A stretch of DNA of 64,000 nucleotides from Nothopassalora personata (GCA_033816765.1 CM066294.1:1860001-1924000); one strand, 5' to 3'. Positions 10,391 through 22,313 are shown, numbered from the stretch's first letter. Program-made: numbers and translations. Notes: generated by a model from the sequence alone, not told the origin.

Positions 10391-10933
10391 GTCCAGATGA
10401 TTGCCTTCAAATGGAGGTGATGGTGGTCGTCGGAAGGCATGGCTTGAGGTGAAGACCTGCAGGCTAGTTGTAATGTCGCCTCGTCGATCGGCCGCATTTC
10501 GCCATTTCCAGGACGTCGTACTCTTTCGCGAGCCCAGACAGACGAGACGGGCATTCTGATGAGCTTGCTTCCATTAGGACCGGCGTTACGTGGCGAAGGA
10601 GGGTGAGCTTAGATGAGACGTTCTTGTAGGGGGTTCGGCCATGGATTTGCTATGGGACTGGTCAAGGCTGGAGGAAATTGCTGATTAGCTAATGTCGAAG
10701 CTGCGCTAGTGGCTGGCTGCTTACATTCACTCCTTATGCTCGACATCACCAGCATCTATCTTTCCACTTCACCGGGAGATACCTCGATCGTGTTCATCGT
10801 CACTCATTACGCTTCGCCCACGCAACTCGCAACCAAAAGCATGTACTGTGCTCGTGCACAAGAAACCCTCGTCGACCCCTCCTTCTCATAGTCCTGCATG
10901 CTCCCATCAGACCACCAGAACAGCCATGCTAGG
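10391..10933. other. intergenic, no gene seen
   Basis: No recognised feature; this is the 3' flank of the rhodopsin-domain gene. Confidence 0.35.
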
Positions 10934-12085
10934 CTATCCACACTTGCTAGAAGCATTCTTATCCCCCTCGCTCCTCAAAGTCAGCGCATTCGTCCCGTTG
11001 CTGACCACGTTCAATTCTCCAACAACTCCCTGCCCCACAGCTCCCTGCTGCTCGGCATTGGCTCCATAGTATAACCTTGGACAGTACTTGCCAAAGAACG
11101 CATTCCAACTCGGTACACAGCCGAAAACGATACTGAAAGACACTTCAATGCTGGAATATATCGCTGTCTGAGCGTCATCGTAGGTGTAATCCGTGGAGCT
11201 GCTGACGGCGTAGAGCGAGTAGAAGCGTATGATGGAGACGATGCAGACTGCGCCTCCCTGCAGATTGATCAGTCCATGTCAGCATACCACCCAGGAAACT
11301 GGGCGCTGTTCACATCAGAGGCTTCTTACCAGCAGAAAGATGATACTAAGCATATTTTTCTGGCGACGTGGAAGATGCATCGTCCTCACGACCGGAATGG
11401 GAAGAATGGCGACTGCAATGTCTGTTGCTATGCCAAGCGCTGAGTTCAAGAACCTGTGAGGAATGAGTGTCAGTCGAGGTGGAAAGTCTGATATGGCGAG
11501 GATGTGCATACCATATCGGTATTCTGGGCAGACACTTCCCATCACGAATGTCAAGATCCCAGAATAATGCCGGTGGCGAGCACAAGAATACTGTGATAAG
11601 GACGGTATACAGTATGTAGACAACGAGAAATGCGGCGAGAACCCAGCATGTTATCTGAAACTTTCGAATGGAACCGAAGACTCGTAGACATTGAGCGACA
11701 ATCGAGAGCTTGGCCAGACCTAGACTGATCTGGTAGGCTATGATAGCGACGAAGAGGCATAGAAGGGAAGTCGTTTCTTCCTTGTGGCTCAGCGTGTGAA
11801 GGTGTCGACCTAGTCCGTAATGTGCTATATTCATATCGAAGTCAGGGTGTGCTCGCATTTGTTGATCTCGCGCAGAAGCGACTCACTCTCGAGAGTCACG
11901 CAGACAGTAAAGATGATCGTGAAGAGAAGGGCAAAGCTAGATAGTAGATCATCCCAATCTGGTTCCCGCACGATCTTGAACCGCGTGTAAAGCCGGAGTG
12001 CCACAGCCAGGATTGCGGTCAATGCTGGTGTCCAGATGACTGTGTATATGGCTGGCTGGGATGCATGGCCCCTGATTCCGCCCAT
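10934..12085 (-). CDS. fungal rhodopsin-domain integral membrane protein
   Basis: Four exons on the minus strand: 12085..11887, 11824..11512, 11453..11330 and 11257..10934 (319 aa). The introns of 62, 58 and 72 nt all have GT..AG ends. The protein shows the plan of the fungal rhodopsin (PTH11-related, non-CFEM) family. It has a first helix, the RLYTRF and DWDD loop, LETHYGLGRH after the next helix, a helix with YQISLGLAKLSI, then CSPPALFWDL...GKCL and FLNSALGIATDIAVAILPIP. About six to seven membrane helices can be counted. Such proteins sit in the plasma membrane; a few act as surface or host sensors, but most are uncharacterised. The N-terminus is short, so an upstream exon is possible. Confidence 0.85.
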
Positions 12086-12924
12086 GAAGTTGAGTTGTCG
12101 TTGACTCGTCGCGCGTTTGAGGCATTGGCTGCCAAGTGAATAGTGTCAGTGTAGCCACCGACTGTGCTATAAGATATAGCTATATCTGCAGTAGATCACA
12201 TCTGCGGCCTCGGCGCCCCGAGGGATGTAGGACTGCCATTTGCCAGCCACTCTCCGGGTCAATCGCGAGAGTTGGGGTCCTTGCAAGGCTAAACTCTGGT
12301 GCTTAGAACTATTGCACACTGCGTTGACGCCGGTAGGCGCGGCGGATCGAACAACTTTCTCAGCTCTTCGGTACCATTCTCGCAAGGCTCCGATGAATAG
12401 ATCGAAATGGGTGATGATGTATCGAGAGGCATGCTTCAGAGTTGTGAGACTCCCTGACGGCAATGCTATTCTTGGCATTGTGTCGTGCCGCAGCAACTTC
12501 ATCATGTCGCGACCATTCGCATCGCTCGTGAAGCCATCGCGATCGGCCACTGGCCTGTATTACAGTATTACAGGACCGAGAGCCAGTGCAGCATTCTCCG
12601 CGATGCCGCTCTGCACGCGTACACTCTGAGATGGCATACGAGTGATGGTGCCTTGATCGCTCTGTCTGTGTCGCAGAATATGCATGGCCACGGACAGCGG
12701 GACCAGTCCAGTATGGCGATATGCTGAAAGCTGTCGAGGCGTGACACGTCCATAGCGGAGAACGAGACTTATGTGCATGGCTTGCTTCGAAGTGAGGCTG
12801 GTGGGGATCACAACTGTGCCAGGACATTCGCTTTCCACGGTCTACCTGTAATATTCTGATGCACTGTCATTATTCGACAGCGATGAAGACGACCATACCT
12901 CTAGCTCCTACTGTTCCGGTGTCT
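12086..12924. other. intergenic, no supported gene
   Basis: A minus-strand frame at 12167..12550 (127 codons) and plus-strand frames overlapping it have no recognised domain. Probably promoter sequence of the rhodopsin-domain gene plus decayed DNA. Confidence 0.35.
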
Positions 12925-13620
12925 CGAGCCCGTGCCAGTGGCCATCATTGCCAACGACTACCCGAACGAAGAGCCCGTGCCAGGCAGCTTCGACGAGAAG
13001 TCGAGCAACGTACTTGTCCGATTCCGCTCTCGTGAGCCTTCAGCCTATAGAGCTTGATGGTATCTAGCCTGCCCAAGACGTTCAGGCGGACGTCAAAGAA
13101 GCCGACAACTCTCTACTCACGAATGAGGACGCACCCCCTGCATCACAGTCACCCACGAATGGGAAGGAATCAATTTCTTTCGAAACGCGAATCCAGGAGT
13201 TGATAAGAAAGATCGAAATCACTCAACAGACTAACGATAAGCGCGCCGACGAGAAACTGGCGGAGGAGCCACAGTGGGCTGTTGTAAGAGAACAATAAGC
13301 TCCTGGAATCGCCCGACATCGGGTAAAAGGGAGCGATCATCGAGGTATACAAGAAGAAGATGTTCTGATGCTACGACGACGTCGAAGGTGACGTTGCTAA
13401 GAAATTGCAGACTCGAGAGCTCAAGAAAGCCCTTGGCGCCATCCCGACGAGCGGAAAAATGCTCGGAATGAGCTTCGGAAAACGCAGCGCATGCAGGTCA
13501 CGCAAGAGCAGTCAAAGGAAGGCAAGGCTGCTGCGAGGACTAGCAACAAAGGAGCCAAGACCATCGAAGGATGCCAGGAAGGTCGTGCTCCTGCACTGCT
13601 ACGCAGCGTCCGAAACGTGA
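12925..13620 (+). pseudogene. frameshifted relic of a charged, possibly coiled-coil protein
   Basis: Coding-like blocks occur in series on the plus strand. The first is near 12940 (NDYPNEEPVPGSFDEKSSNV). A 73-codon frame at 13080..13298 is rich in E, K and Q (RIQELIRKIEITQQTNDKRA) and ends in TAA. A third block near 13410 (KKLQTRELKKALGAI) shifts frame near 13445 into DERKNARNELRKTQRM. Stops and frame changes interrupt the series and no intron consensus explains them. The charged heptad-like texture suggests a coiled coil. No family is recognised. Confidence 0.5.
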
Positions 13621-14136
13621 CACTGCCGTAGCTTACTCTATAATCGAGGCCCACCAAAGGGAACATCGACGCTATCGATACTTCATCAATCAACAACAAA
13701 CAGTCTGTGCTCGACCAGAGATAGAGAAACTCCTCGAGCGTAGTTATATGATGAGACCCAGACGCAGTGCCCTGCAGGCTCAGTACTGAAGTAGAACGAG
13801 ATGATGAAGCATGTAGTCTCCCAAGACTTGACCAGTGCGTCAAGGGCATCTCTAGAGGTCTTTGGTCGAGACATGACGACCCAATTGGAAAGATGTAATA
13901 CGGCCATATTAGTGGAAGTCCTTGCGTTCCAAAGCTGGTGCTTGCGATGGCGTTGCATGATTCTCCTTGGAGGTCGTCCGTTTGATTCAATTTGCTTCTG
14001 ATCGCAGACCTCGGACTGAATGACAAAGATAAATAAGCGGAAACCCATGTCCCGGGACATTCCGTGACACTTGTTGGCACCGTGGCGTAAGTTCTCCACG
14101 TCAGATTCACGTCTGACATATTGCTAACGGTTGTTC

Positions 14137-14252
14137 TAGCTAATGGTAAGGCGGTAAGTCAGCTGTCTGCTATAGAAACCCTGTATCAAGTCTGATTTCC
14201 TGAAGTTGCTTTCCGGCTCTCCTAAGAGTGGCAAAGACTGTGGGTTCGAGTC
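14137..14252 (+). pseudogene. tRNA-like relic with A and B boxes
   Basis: TAGCTAATGGTAAGGCG (14137..14153) resembles the D-arm of a fungal tRNA-Arg and fits the A box. GGTTCGAGTC (14243..14252) fits the B box. They are about 95 nt apart, and GTAAGT follows the D-arm directly. Acceptor and T-stems do not pair, so this is at best a decayed tRNA or tRNA-derived element. Confidence 0.3.
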
Positions 14253-14462
14253 GTGAGTTTCTGTGATCTTCAGATGTTGCAACCGAATCCTGACTGCTCT
14301 ATCTAGCCATCGGTGTCGTATAAGTTCCAAAATTTTCCTTTTGCGCTTAAAACCCCTCAGCGCATTTTGGCGGGTGTTCCCGGGCGCGGCCGAAACCCAG
14401 ACAAAAGCCGAAAGTACTCTGCGACCCCTTCCTTGTGCTGGTATTGACGATATGTCCATTTA

Positions 14463-14504
14463 AGGTTGCGCTGTGTGGAGCTGAGGTTGCGCTGTGTGGA
14501 GCTG
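14463..14504 (+). repeat. 21-bp tandem duplication
   Basis: Two exact copies of a 21-bp unit beginning AGGTTGCGCTG lie head to tail, followed by a partial third (AGGTT). Confidence 0.85.
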
Positions 14505-14510
14505 AGGTTC

Positions 14511-15935
14511 CACTCATAGCAGCTGCCAAGACTTTAGTCTCATAATTGGTGTTCCGCATGAGTTCCAGCATCATGATCCAGAGGATTTGTATGCGACGCG
14601 GTTTTGACATGCCAACATATCACAGATCGTGGGTTGACATTGTATTGATTGTGAAATGTCTGATCTTGTCTGATCTTCAACCTTCGCACCAAAACGTGGG
14701 GCAGTGTAGGGACCAGAGAGCGAGCATCATGCTAAGGACTTGATCGTTCAGGACTGTGCATCAAAGGCGAAAAGATGATATACAGGCGGCCGTATGTTTG
14801 AGATGCGTTGAACATGAACTGTATGCCTTTGATCGTATATGCTACACCGATATAGGAGACTCTGCAGACACGAAACAAGGTCAACAACTGCAGAGTTATA
14901 TGTGCTCGTTCGCTTGGCCGTCACTTCGATCATTAAAGATCGTTGCACATGTGACAAAACAGTGCGATACGTAGAGGACACGCTGATATCACTCGACACA
15001 CAATAGGAGTGGTAAGAATTGCAACTACATCCATGTCAGGAGTGGTCGCTCTAAATCTGCGTTATCATTGGTCCGGCTCCAGTGATAGCGAATAATGTGC
15101 CTTCGGAATTCGCTCTTAAGACTCACATCGCTCGTAGTCGGTACCGGTATGGTGAGCAAAATATGCCAAGTCTTCGTGTCCAGGTAGACCAGTTGCACAA
15201 CGACAATCCGGACCTAGAGCCAACCACGCAGGTCCAGACCTTATCAAGTTCAGCTCACCACGAAAAGCAATTCGAGCGCGTCTCTCCTCATCCACGGTCC
15301 GGGACACATCGAAGGATCGAAGTACCAGCAGCGAAGGAATGAAATACCAGATCCGGCATAAAATGCATGCGTATTACGGCGTCCAATGAAAATCCTTGGA
15401 GAGGTCGCCCGTCTGCCACACTGTCTCGGAGCACATGATCTGGTGCCTGATGAAGCTGCCTGTGGTCTCTCGTACTTCTCGCACATGCAGATGTCAGCCT
15501 CAGTGGTATTACGCCTAGTATGATAAGTGACTGCAGAGGCTGACTCTGCGCCTCGAGATCAACGCGGACAGGAAGTGCAGCACACGCAGATTTAGGGACT
15601 GATGGGCATATGTGTGATTGGGGAGTTTAAGTCGAACGATTCGAGTGCTCGATGCACTTGTCGCCTCATTTCCGCCGCACGATTTGTTTGTGGTACGGAT
15701 GTGCAGCTCCTGAGCAGCGCCGCGGAAGTCGCGAAACAGGGGAAATTCGCCACGTGAGTGCGATCCTTGTCCAAGGTCTCTGTCGCCTCAAATGGCCCGA
15801 GCATATGCAACACGAAGACCTGGCGATATGCAGCGGTGATAATCGTGTTTGGTGTGTACGGTCGTTCGGGTTTCTGCGTCGGTCACATCAGAAGCAGCAT
15901 CCGGCGCAGGATGCAGTCTAAATTTGTGACGAAGC
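14511..15935. other. gene-poor stretch
   Basis: Only short, unrelated open frames are present on both strands. Nothing is recognised. Confidence 0.35.
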
Positions 15936-16180
15936 GGTGGGCTTACTCGAGCTAGACGCGAAGAACATCCATACCGAGGTCGTGATGATGTCGAATATGC
16001 TGTACGTATAGACTATAGCGTAGCCGACCACTCGCCAGCATGACGAGCGACAAGAGGTCATCATGTTTGCTTGCATAGGGGTGCTTATCCAACGCCAACG
16101 CCACCCGGTCGTGATGATGGCATGCCTTGCGGCGAGACAGCGTAGCCAAAGTCTGGAAGGCTTCCGGTCATCGACCATCT
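15936..16180 (-). pseudogene. possible rhodopsin-domain relic
   Basis: Minus-strand fragments in alternating frames (KHDDLLSLVMLAS, VGYAIVYTYSIFD, HHDLGMDVLRV) resemble the DWDD loop, helix and GLGRH region of the intact family member at 10934..12085. The similarity is short and frames change, so support is weak. Confidence 0.25.
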
Positions 16181-16399
16181 AGTGCTCGTGACCAACAAGC
16201 GACGAACGTCGGCAAACAATGGAGACGCGCCGGGAGTTGGCGGGCTCAGTTGATCGAGTTGGCTGCGTGGCCGGTCACGTGCGGTCGATGTGCACGCAAA
16301 CAGTGCGATGCATCGCAAAGGCGGGCAATCACAAAGGCGGGCAATAAGCAAGAAAATGTGATGTGGTGATGAGCAGATGAGCGTTGTCAGTTGTGTCAT

Positions 16400-17769
16400 C
16401 AGCTGCAGATTGGCTGTGACTGGGTCTGGTGGGCGGAAACGTGGAAAGTGGAAGAGACTGCAGGCGGGCGGGAGGCGAGCGGTGGCAGCAGCCGATTTGT
16501 GCGGTTGTGCTGGCTGTCATGGATTTTTCGCCCATCATCAGCATCATAGTTTGACTATGTTTCTTCCCGGGGCCGTCTGACACAGAGTGAGGACAAGGTG
16601 TGTGTGGGTGCAGATTCTGCGCAAGCTTCTCTCCGCTCTCATCAGTCGTGTGCGTGTGCGGGTGCAGACGCGGATGCTGGTGCTGGTGGCCGCAGTGTGG
16701 CAGCAAAACGTGGCCTTCAGCTTCTGTTCGCTGTTTGCGGGTGCACGGAAATCTCTCATCTCAAGGCGAACATCCTTGCAGAAGGCAGTACCCGCTCCCC
16801 GGAGCCCGTTGAACTGGCTGGCCTTGTTCGCTTGTTCGCTTGTTTCGCCGTCAGCAACCCACGCTCTCCTGTGTGTGGTCTCGTCACCCTCTTCCAGGCT
16901 CACCACCTACCGCTACAACCACTTTCTCCCTCGCCGCATCGTACTGCAGGCCAGGCAACAGTGTGCGTGTGAAAGAGGTCCCAGCGCCACGTCGACTTCA
17001 CGACGCAGACCACCCGCAAGTTCCCGCTCAAAGGACTCACTCCTGCGCTGCGCTTCGCTCGACTGGTCCTTACTCAGCCACGCTTTCGCTGCACGTTTCG
17101 TCTGCTCGCGCTCGCATCGTCTGCTCTCTCTTCGCTCACTCCGACGACGACGACGACAACCTCTGCCTCGCTGCCGGCGACCTGACTCCTACGACTATCC
17201 CACACGCAGCACGACATCATCTTCTCGGCAAAAGGCCTATTTGCGGAGACCTCAGACATCGACTCACCTCGACGCCTGCACGTCTCGCCGCACACCGCCA
17301 TCGACACTCATTCACAACACGGACGAACTATTCGCTTAGCCACGTCCGCCACAACATTGTAATCGCGCGCATTTTATCATCCGCCACCTGTTGCTGCCGA
17401 CCTGGTCATCACGACGAAAAAGCCTGCCCTGACCCTTCCACTGGTGACACGCATCGCATCACCAACGACAATTCACCGGATCACGGCTACTCTGTATCGA
17501 TACAAAGCGCCACTAGCTAGATTTCGAGCAATCACCATCGCGCTATCGCCGAAACACATCTAGAAGCATCGCTCAGCATCGAGCTTTCATCGCATGGTCA
17601 AAAGCCAGTAGACTCTGCACCTTTCGAAACGGTGCTTGGTCTTCGTCGGGCTGGAGAGCACGAGAAACGGTACGTTGCGGCACGGAGCAAACGCTACGGG
17701 CAGTACTGACACATTTCAGGTTGTGAGAACACACCGTTTCTTTGGCTTCTGACACTTGTCACTGCAAAC
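16400..17769 (+). promoter_or_regulatory. promoter and long 5' leader of the cyclin gene
   Basis: The 1.3 kb before the cyclin start is pyrimidine- and CG-rich. It contains several upstream ATGs and overlapping frames (up to 250 codons from 16587) without recognisable domains. A leader intron is likely at 17670..17719. This would make a long leader with upstream ORFs, a common feature of regulated fungal cell-cycle and nutrient genes; the regulatory reading is inference. Confidence 0.45.
17670..17719 (+). other. probable 5'UTR intron of the cyclin gene
   Basis: The 50-nt segment begins GTACGT, has TACTGAC 12 nt from its end and closes TTTCAG. It lies 50 nt before the cyclin ATG. Confidence 0.55.
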
Positions 17770-19200
17770 ATGCCAGGCTATTACTCGCGGTGCATGGCGG
17801 GCCAACTTCCACTCACTCCACCAGATTCCGGCTCAGGATATGGTTACAGCAGTATGCACTACCCTCAAGACCCATACTCATCACATCAGCAAGTGAGCCA
17901 GTGCCGCCAAGACAGCGCCTACGACTACAATGCAGCCTACATGCAGCCCCCAGTCGCACCTGCACCGCCGACATACCAATACCAGCAAGGTAGCTACCAG
18001 CCGACGAACAGCTTGCCCCCCATCTCGAGCTATTACGAGCCTCTGGGCGCGCCGATACTCCCTCCACTCAGGATCCAGGACCGAGTTCCGTTCGCCGATG
18101 ACTACCAGCGCCGTCTCCAAGAAGAACAGCAGAATGCCGTTGCGCGTGAGCAACAGCGGCAGGCGGTCAAGGAGGAGAAGGCGACTGGTGGAGTTTCTGC
18201 CAAGCTGGACTACGACATGGAGCGTATGACGGATTTCGTTGCTGAAGCTGTTCAGTCAATGTATGCCTTCTCCCAGTCCCCGGTCTGCCTTGCAGATATT
18301 GACGTGACTCGAAGTTTTCAACACCAGATGCAGAGCCACCCGTCCTTCCGCAAGTGGGTGCACCAAGTGCTTTCAGCGACCCGCCTTCCATCGGCCACGA
18401 TTCTGCTCAGCTTGTACTACCTGAACGACCGTCTGCATTACCACCCGAAATCAGTCACACCGGGCGAGAACCAGATCTACCGCCTGCTCGCTGTGTCACT
18501 AATCATGGGCAGCAAGTTCCTTGATGACAACACCTTCATCAATCGATCGTGGTCGGACGTAACGGCAATCAAGGTCAGCGAGCTCAACAGACTGGAAATG
18601 GACTGGCTGTCACTCATCGGTTACCACTTGCACGTTGACCCACAGGAGTCGAACGGTCTTCAGGCCTGGTTCGATTCTTGGCAGGATTACAACGCGAATT
18701 ACGTGGCCAAGACTCAGCCGGCAAGACTTGCGCCACTCAACACCAATGTGCGCAGCCACTCCAGCAGCACTCGTGACAGATTCTCGCCATACCCTTCGCC
18801 GTACACCGGTTCGACTGCTTCGTCTCGGTCGTTCGACGCTCCGATGACGACACGGTCGTCGCAGTATTCGACGCCATACAGTGCCACCGACGCATGGGCC
18901 TCGAGCACCAAGTACCAAGTCGATGACTACTATCGTAAGGACAGGTACCCATCGGCATACGAGCTCGAGGAGGCCAGTCGTCGCGCTTCGGAAGACCGTG
19001 CTCGCGCATCGGCCTACCAGTACGCGCCAAGCACCCAGGCTTCATACTACCAGACGCCAACCTACAACTCGGGCTGGAACCAGTCTGCTTGGAACAGCGC
19101 TCATCGGTACGACTGCAACTGCTCGTCGTGTGCATACCAGGCACACTATCGGCCATACCCAATGGCGTCGGGCTACACTGCCCAGACTGTCATGGGCTGA
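17770..19200 (+). CDS. clg1: Clg1/Pho80-type cyclin (Pho85-class CDK partner)
   Basis: A single exon of 476 aa. The N-terminal 130 residues are Pro/Tyr/Gln-rich and probably disordered. An E/Q/R-rich helix (residues 115-140) precedes the cyclin fold. That fold opens with LDYDMERMTDFVAEAVQSMY, contains ADIDVTRSFQ, LPSATILLSLYYLNDRL and LLAVSLIMGSKFLDDNTF, and ends near residue 300 (SWSDVTAIKVSELNRLEMDWL). This is the signature of Clg1-like cyclins that bind Pho85-type kinases. The C-terminal 170 residues are Ser/Tyr-rich and end in a Cys pair (CNCSSC). In yeasts Clg1 links Pho85-class kinase to nutrient and lifespan control; the same role here is inference. The start is chosen as the first ATG of the uninterrupted frame after the leader intron. 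Confidence 0.88.
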   Translation: MPGYYSRCMAGQLPLTPPDSGSGYGYSSMHYPQDPYSSHQQVSQCRQDSAYDYNAAYMQPPVAPAPPTYQYQQGSYQPTNSLPPISSYYEPLGAPILPPLRIQDRVPFADDYQRRLQEEQQNAVAREQQRQAVKEEKATGGVSAKLDYDMERMTDFVAEAVQSMYAFSQSPVCLADIDVTRSFQHQMQSHPSFRKWVHQVLSATRLPSATILLSLYYLNDRLHYHPKSVTPGENQIYRLLAVSLIMGSKFLDDNTFINRSWSDVTAIKVSELNRLEMDWLSLIGYHLHVDPQESNGLQAWFDSWQDYNANYVAKTQPARLAPLNTNVRSHSSSTRDRFSPYPSPYTGSTASSRSFDAPMTTRSSQYSTPYSATDAWASSTKYQVDDYYRKDRYPSAYELEEASRRASEDRARASAYQYAPSTQASYYQTPTYNSGWNQSAWNSAHRYDCNCSSCAYQAHYRPYPMASGYTAQTVMG

Positions 19201-20527
19201 GCAACCACGAGGTGGCCTTTCATCTCTTTGGGTCCTTCTCAGCATCCTCGGCGCATTGGAGCGCCATATACCGATATTTCCTCTGCTGCGTTCACGCCAG
19301 TCTAAAAGTTTATCGTGGACAGGACCTTGGAAGCATCTTCTCTATCTGCACAGAGCTTTCGGTCCTCCTGGACTCTGCTTCAAACTTCTACACAATTCGA
19401 CCTAGGATCGCATGTCCATCATCCGGCCCATTGAGTGGACTGGACTTCTCATCCTCGATGAATGGACGATGGCGATAGACCTGTTTTTCTAGACCAACAA
19501 GTCGGTGGCCCGGTCGACTTCTCCATGTGTTTTTACTCCTCGTTACTTGGCACAGCGATGGAACAATCATTTGCTTTCTGGCGGTTTCAGCTTTTTCATT
19601 ATGCGGCATCCGGATGGGATATCAAAGGGGTCTGTTACATCAACCATCACAGCAAGGCGTTTCAAAATGGGGAATTAAATGGGGAAATGCAACTCTGCTA
19701 AAATGGAATCTGGGAAACGGAGAGCGTGCGTTGCGTTTTATGCATATGATATCTTTGGGCCCAGCAGCAGCCTATGGATACCCTAATCGCGTGTCTTTTT
19801 GCATGGGACAGGATCCTGATGGGAATGCTTCGCTTTGCTTTTGGTTTGTTGATGATGTGTGGAAGGCTTTGTACTCTGCCTTTGGTTTTTTGCTTTATTA
19901 GATACCTACTTACACCGCATTTGCTCGAAAAGGAGCTGTTGCGCGGCGACGGTCGTTGATGTTGGGGTGGGAAGGTGGGAAGCGTGGGCAATACCACCAC
20001 CACGATGGAAGGTTAGAGGACAGCTGATTATAATGAATTGGCCCGGGCTTCTTTGCAGTCTGGTTTTGCTTGGATTAACGATATATGTTCCTTATCTCCA
20101 CCCTGGTAAGATCTGATAACCACATCCTGCCACTTAGATACTGTATGCTGTTGGGATAATTCGAGCTTCTTGTCGGACTCCGTGCTTCGTTCCTTTCTGT
20201 TGGTGACTGGGGATGCTGCAAAGTAGCGCTGATCGAAGATTATGCTTCCAAGATGGTGCTGCCGACACGTACGCCATATCACAATGCCATTGCCCAAAGA
20301 GAGCGGGAAGGAAAATTTAGTGCCTGAGGCTTCACGCTAGATGCGGGTGTCCAGCCGTCGGCTCTACCCGCCCTTCAGCCTAGCCCCAACGTGGCAGTCG
20401 CGATCTGAGCGCGTCCCCTCCCCCAAAAGTGAAGTCGAGCTCCAGCGACGGCAACAGCCTTCAAGCATCGCGCCGAAACTCGTCACTTCACCTTTCACAT
20501 TGCGCACAGCGCTCAAAGTCGGCGGCA
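19201..20527. other. 3'UTR of the cyclin gene and promoter of the RSC7 gene
   Basis: About 1.3 kb without a recognisable gene. Confidence 0.45.
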
Positions 20528-22313
20528 ATGCCGTTCAAGAAGGGACACAAGCTCAATCTCGGGCGCAGACGCACCACACTCAATGTCACCCGTACGCACA
20601 CTCACAACGGATACATGCCAGCGCATGCAAGGCACCATCTGTATGGAACAGTGGGCACTAAATGTCTGCAGGCACACCGACACCACGAGTGCGCGACGAC
20701 GAAGACGACGACGAAGAAATGGCTGATGTCGACGATGCACGTGATGCCAACGAACTCGAGGGCGACGAAGACATAGAAGACGGCGCAACACCCGCAGGCG
20801 ATGACGATGAAGAAGATGACGACGACAACGACGAGCCGAGGATCACGAGTATACCACGACGGCGAGCGCGAGGAGGCAAGACACGCCCGCGGCAGAGTCG
20901 AGGACGCGAAGTGGACGGCACACCGGAACCGGGCATGGACGAGGGCAGCGAGAGTGGTACGCCGATGCGTCGGAGAAGAGGAGGCAGACCGGGCGCGGAG
21001 AGGGGTCCCGCACGAGGCAGAGGTGGCTTCAGAGGACGGCGGAAAGGACAAGCACCGGATGCGCCGACCCAAGTCATCGACAAAGATGGCAGCATATATC
21101 AGGTGGAGAACGACGAGGCCTTGGTCGACCAGGATGACGAGGGCGATGAGAAAGTCGACGAACATGGTGTCCTCAAAGGTGGGCGTGAATACCGTGTCCG
21201 AACCTTCACCATCATGGGCAAAGGCGAGAGGCTCTACATGTTGAGCACCGAACCCGCCAGATGCTGCGGCTTCAGGGACAGTTATCTGTTCTTCACCAAG
21301 CATCCCAAGCTCTATAAAGTTCTGGTGGGCGAGGAAGAGAAGAAGGACCTGATTGAGCGTGGCATCCTGCCCAACTCCTACAAGGGCCGTAATATAGGTG
21401 TCGTTGCAGCACGGTCGGTCTTCAGAGAGTTCGGCGCCAAGATCATCGTTGGTGGCCGCAAAGTCATCGATGACTACCGAGTCGCCGATGCGCGTGCCAA
21501 CGGCGAAGTAGAAGGCGAGCTCGTAGACCCGGACGATCATGTTCCGGACGACCGCTCGCAGTATAACAGGAATCGGTATGTAGCTTGGTTTGGTGCGAGC
21601 GAGGTTTACAGACAGCAAGGAGTCTCCACGGTGCCGGGTGCTAAGCCACAGATCAGGAAGCACAGGAACAACATCACAGTGCAAAATTGGCAGTTCATGC
21701 ATGCGAGAGAGGCGAGGTGAGTACAGACTTGATCGTGTAAGATTAGACACCACTGACGATCACGTCCAGCCGCTTCAACTCAACCATGACGCAGCTCAGG
21801 AAAGCCAACCTCGATGGTGTCTATGATAACAACACGAACATGATGTTCTACCCGAAGATCATGCAACCCACTCACGCCAAATGGGAGCACATCCCTGCAG
21901 GGACGCAACCATCAGACAGCAAACAGCTCACCAATGGCCACCTCCCAAATGGCTCGTCCTCAGACCACGACAGCGTCGTGTCCAACGACGGCGCAAACCG
22001 CGATACAATCTTCTCCGACGTTCCCTCCCTCATATCCCGCACCTTCACGGTAATCGACACAACCTACAGTGCTCCTCCCATCTCCAACATAGGATACCCC
22101 GGACCCGACGGCCACGTCGAAGACCCAACCTCGGGTCCCAACGGCCTCAGCACAGTACCCCAAGAACTCATCGACGAGCTTCCCGCAGAGTGTCGGGTCG
22201 CTTTCGAGGAGGCGAAGGCTACGGAGCTGGACTGGAAGCAGCGGTGGGGTACGGAGGCTCACAGTGGACAGAGAGGGCAGTTGAAGATTGGCTTTCTTGG
22301 GTATCCTGTTTGA
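20528..22313 (+). CDS. rsc7: RSC7/Swp82-family chromatin remodelling subunit
   Basis: Exons are 20528..20591, 20672..21716 and 21770..22313 (550 aa); introns are 80 and 53 nt. The short first exon encodes MPFKKGHKLNLGRRRTTLNV. The second opens with an acidic, Asp/Glu-rich stretch and an RG-rich basic segment (residues about 25-140), probably disordered. The conserved RSC7/Swp82 region follows from about residue 150: YQVENDEALVDQDD, GREYRVRTFTI, RLYMLSTEPARCCGFRDSY, FFTKHPKLYKV, and NGFLPNSYKGR-like GILPNSYKGRNIGVVAARS. Family members belong to the RSC and SWI/SNF nucleosome remodelling complexes in the nucleus. The second junction rebuilds AREASRFNSTMTQLRKANL. A Ser/Pro-rich tail ends at FLGYPV. 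Exons are well supported by frame and family pattern. Confidence 0.9.

Noticed and set aside
11949..12158. Upstream ATG frame overlapping the start of the rhodopsin-domain gene
   Set aside because: It is in a different frame from the family start MGGIRGHASQ and reads as arginine/threonine-rich noise.
13421..14119. 232-codon minus-strand open frame
   Set aside because: It overlaps the plus-strand relic and has no recognisable domain or splice-supported extension.
16587..17520. Overlapping plus-strand frames of 250 and 226 codons before the cyclin gene
   Set aside because: Low-complexity, Ser/Arg-rich translations in two overlapping frames look like leader sequence, not protein.
20602..21753. 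383-codon minus-strand open frame
   Set aside because: It lies antisense to the well-supported RSC7 exon 2; its composition is the complement of acidic and RG-rich coding sequence.
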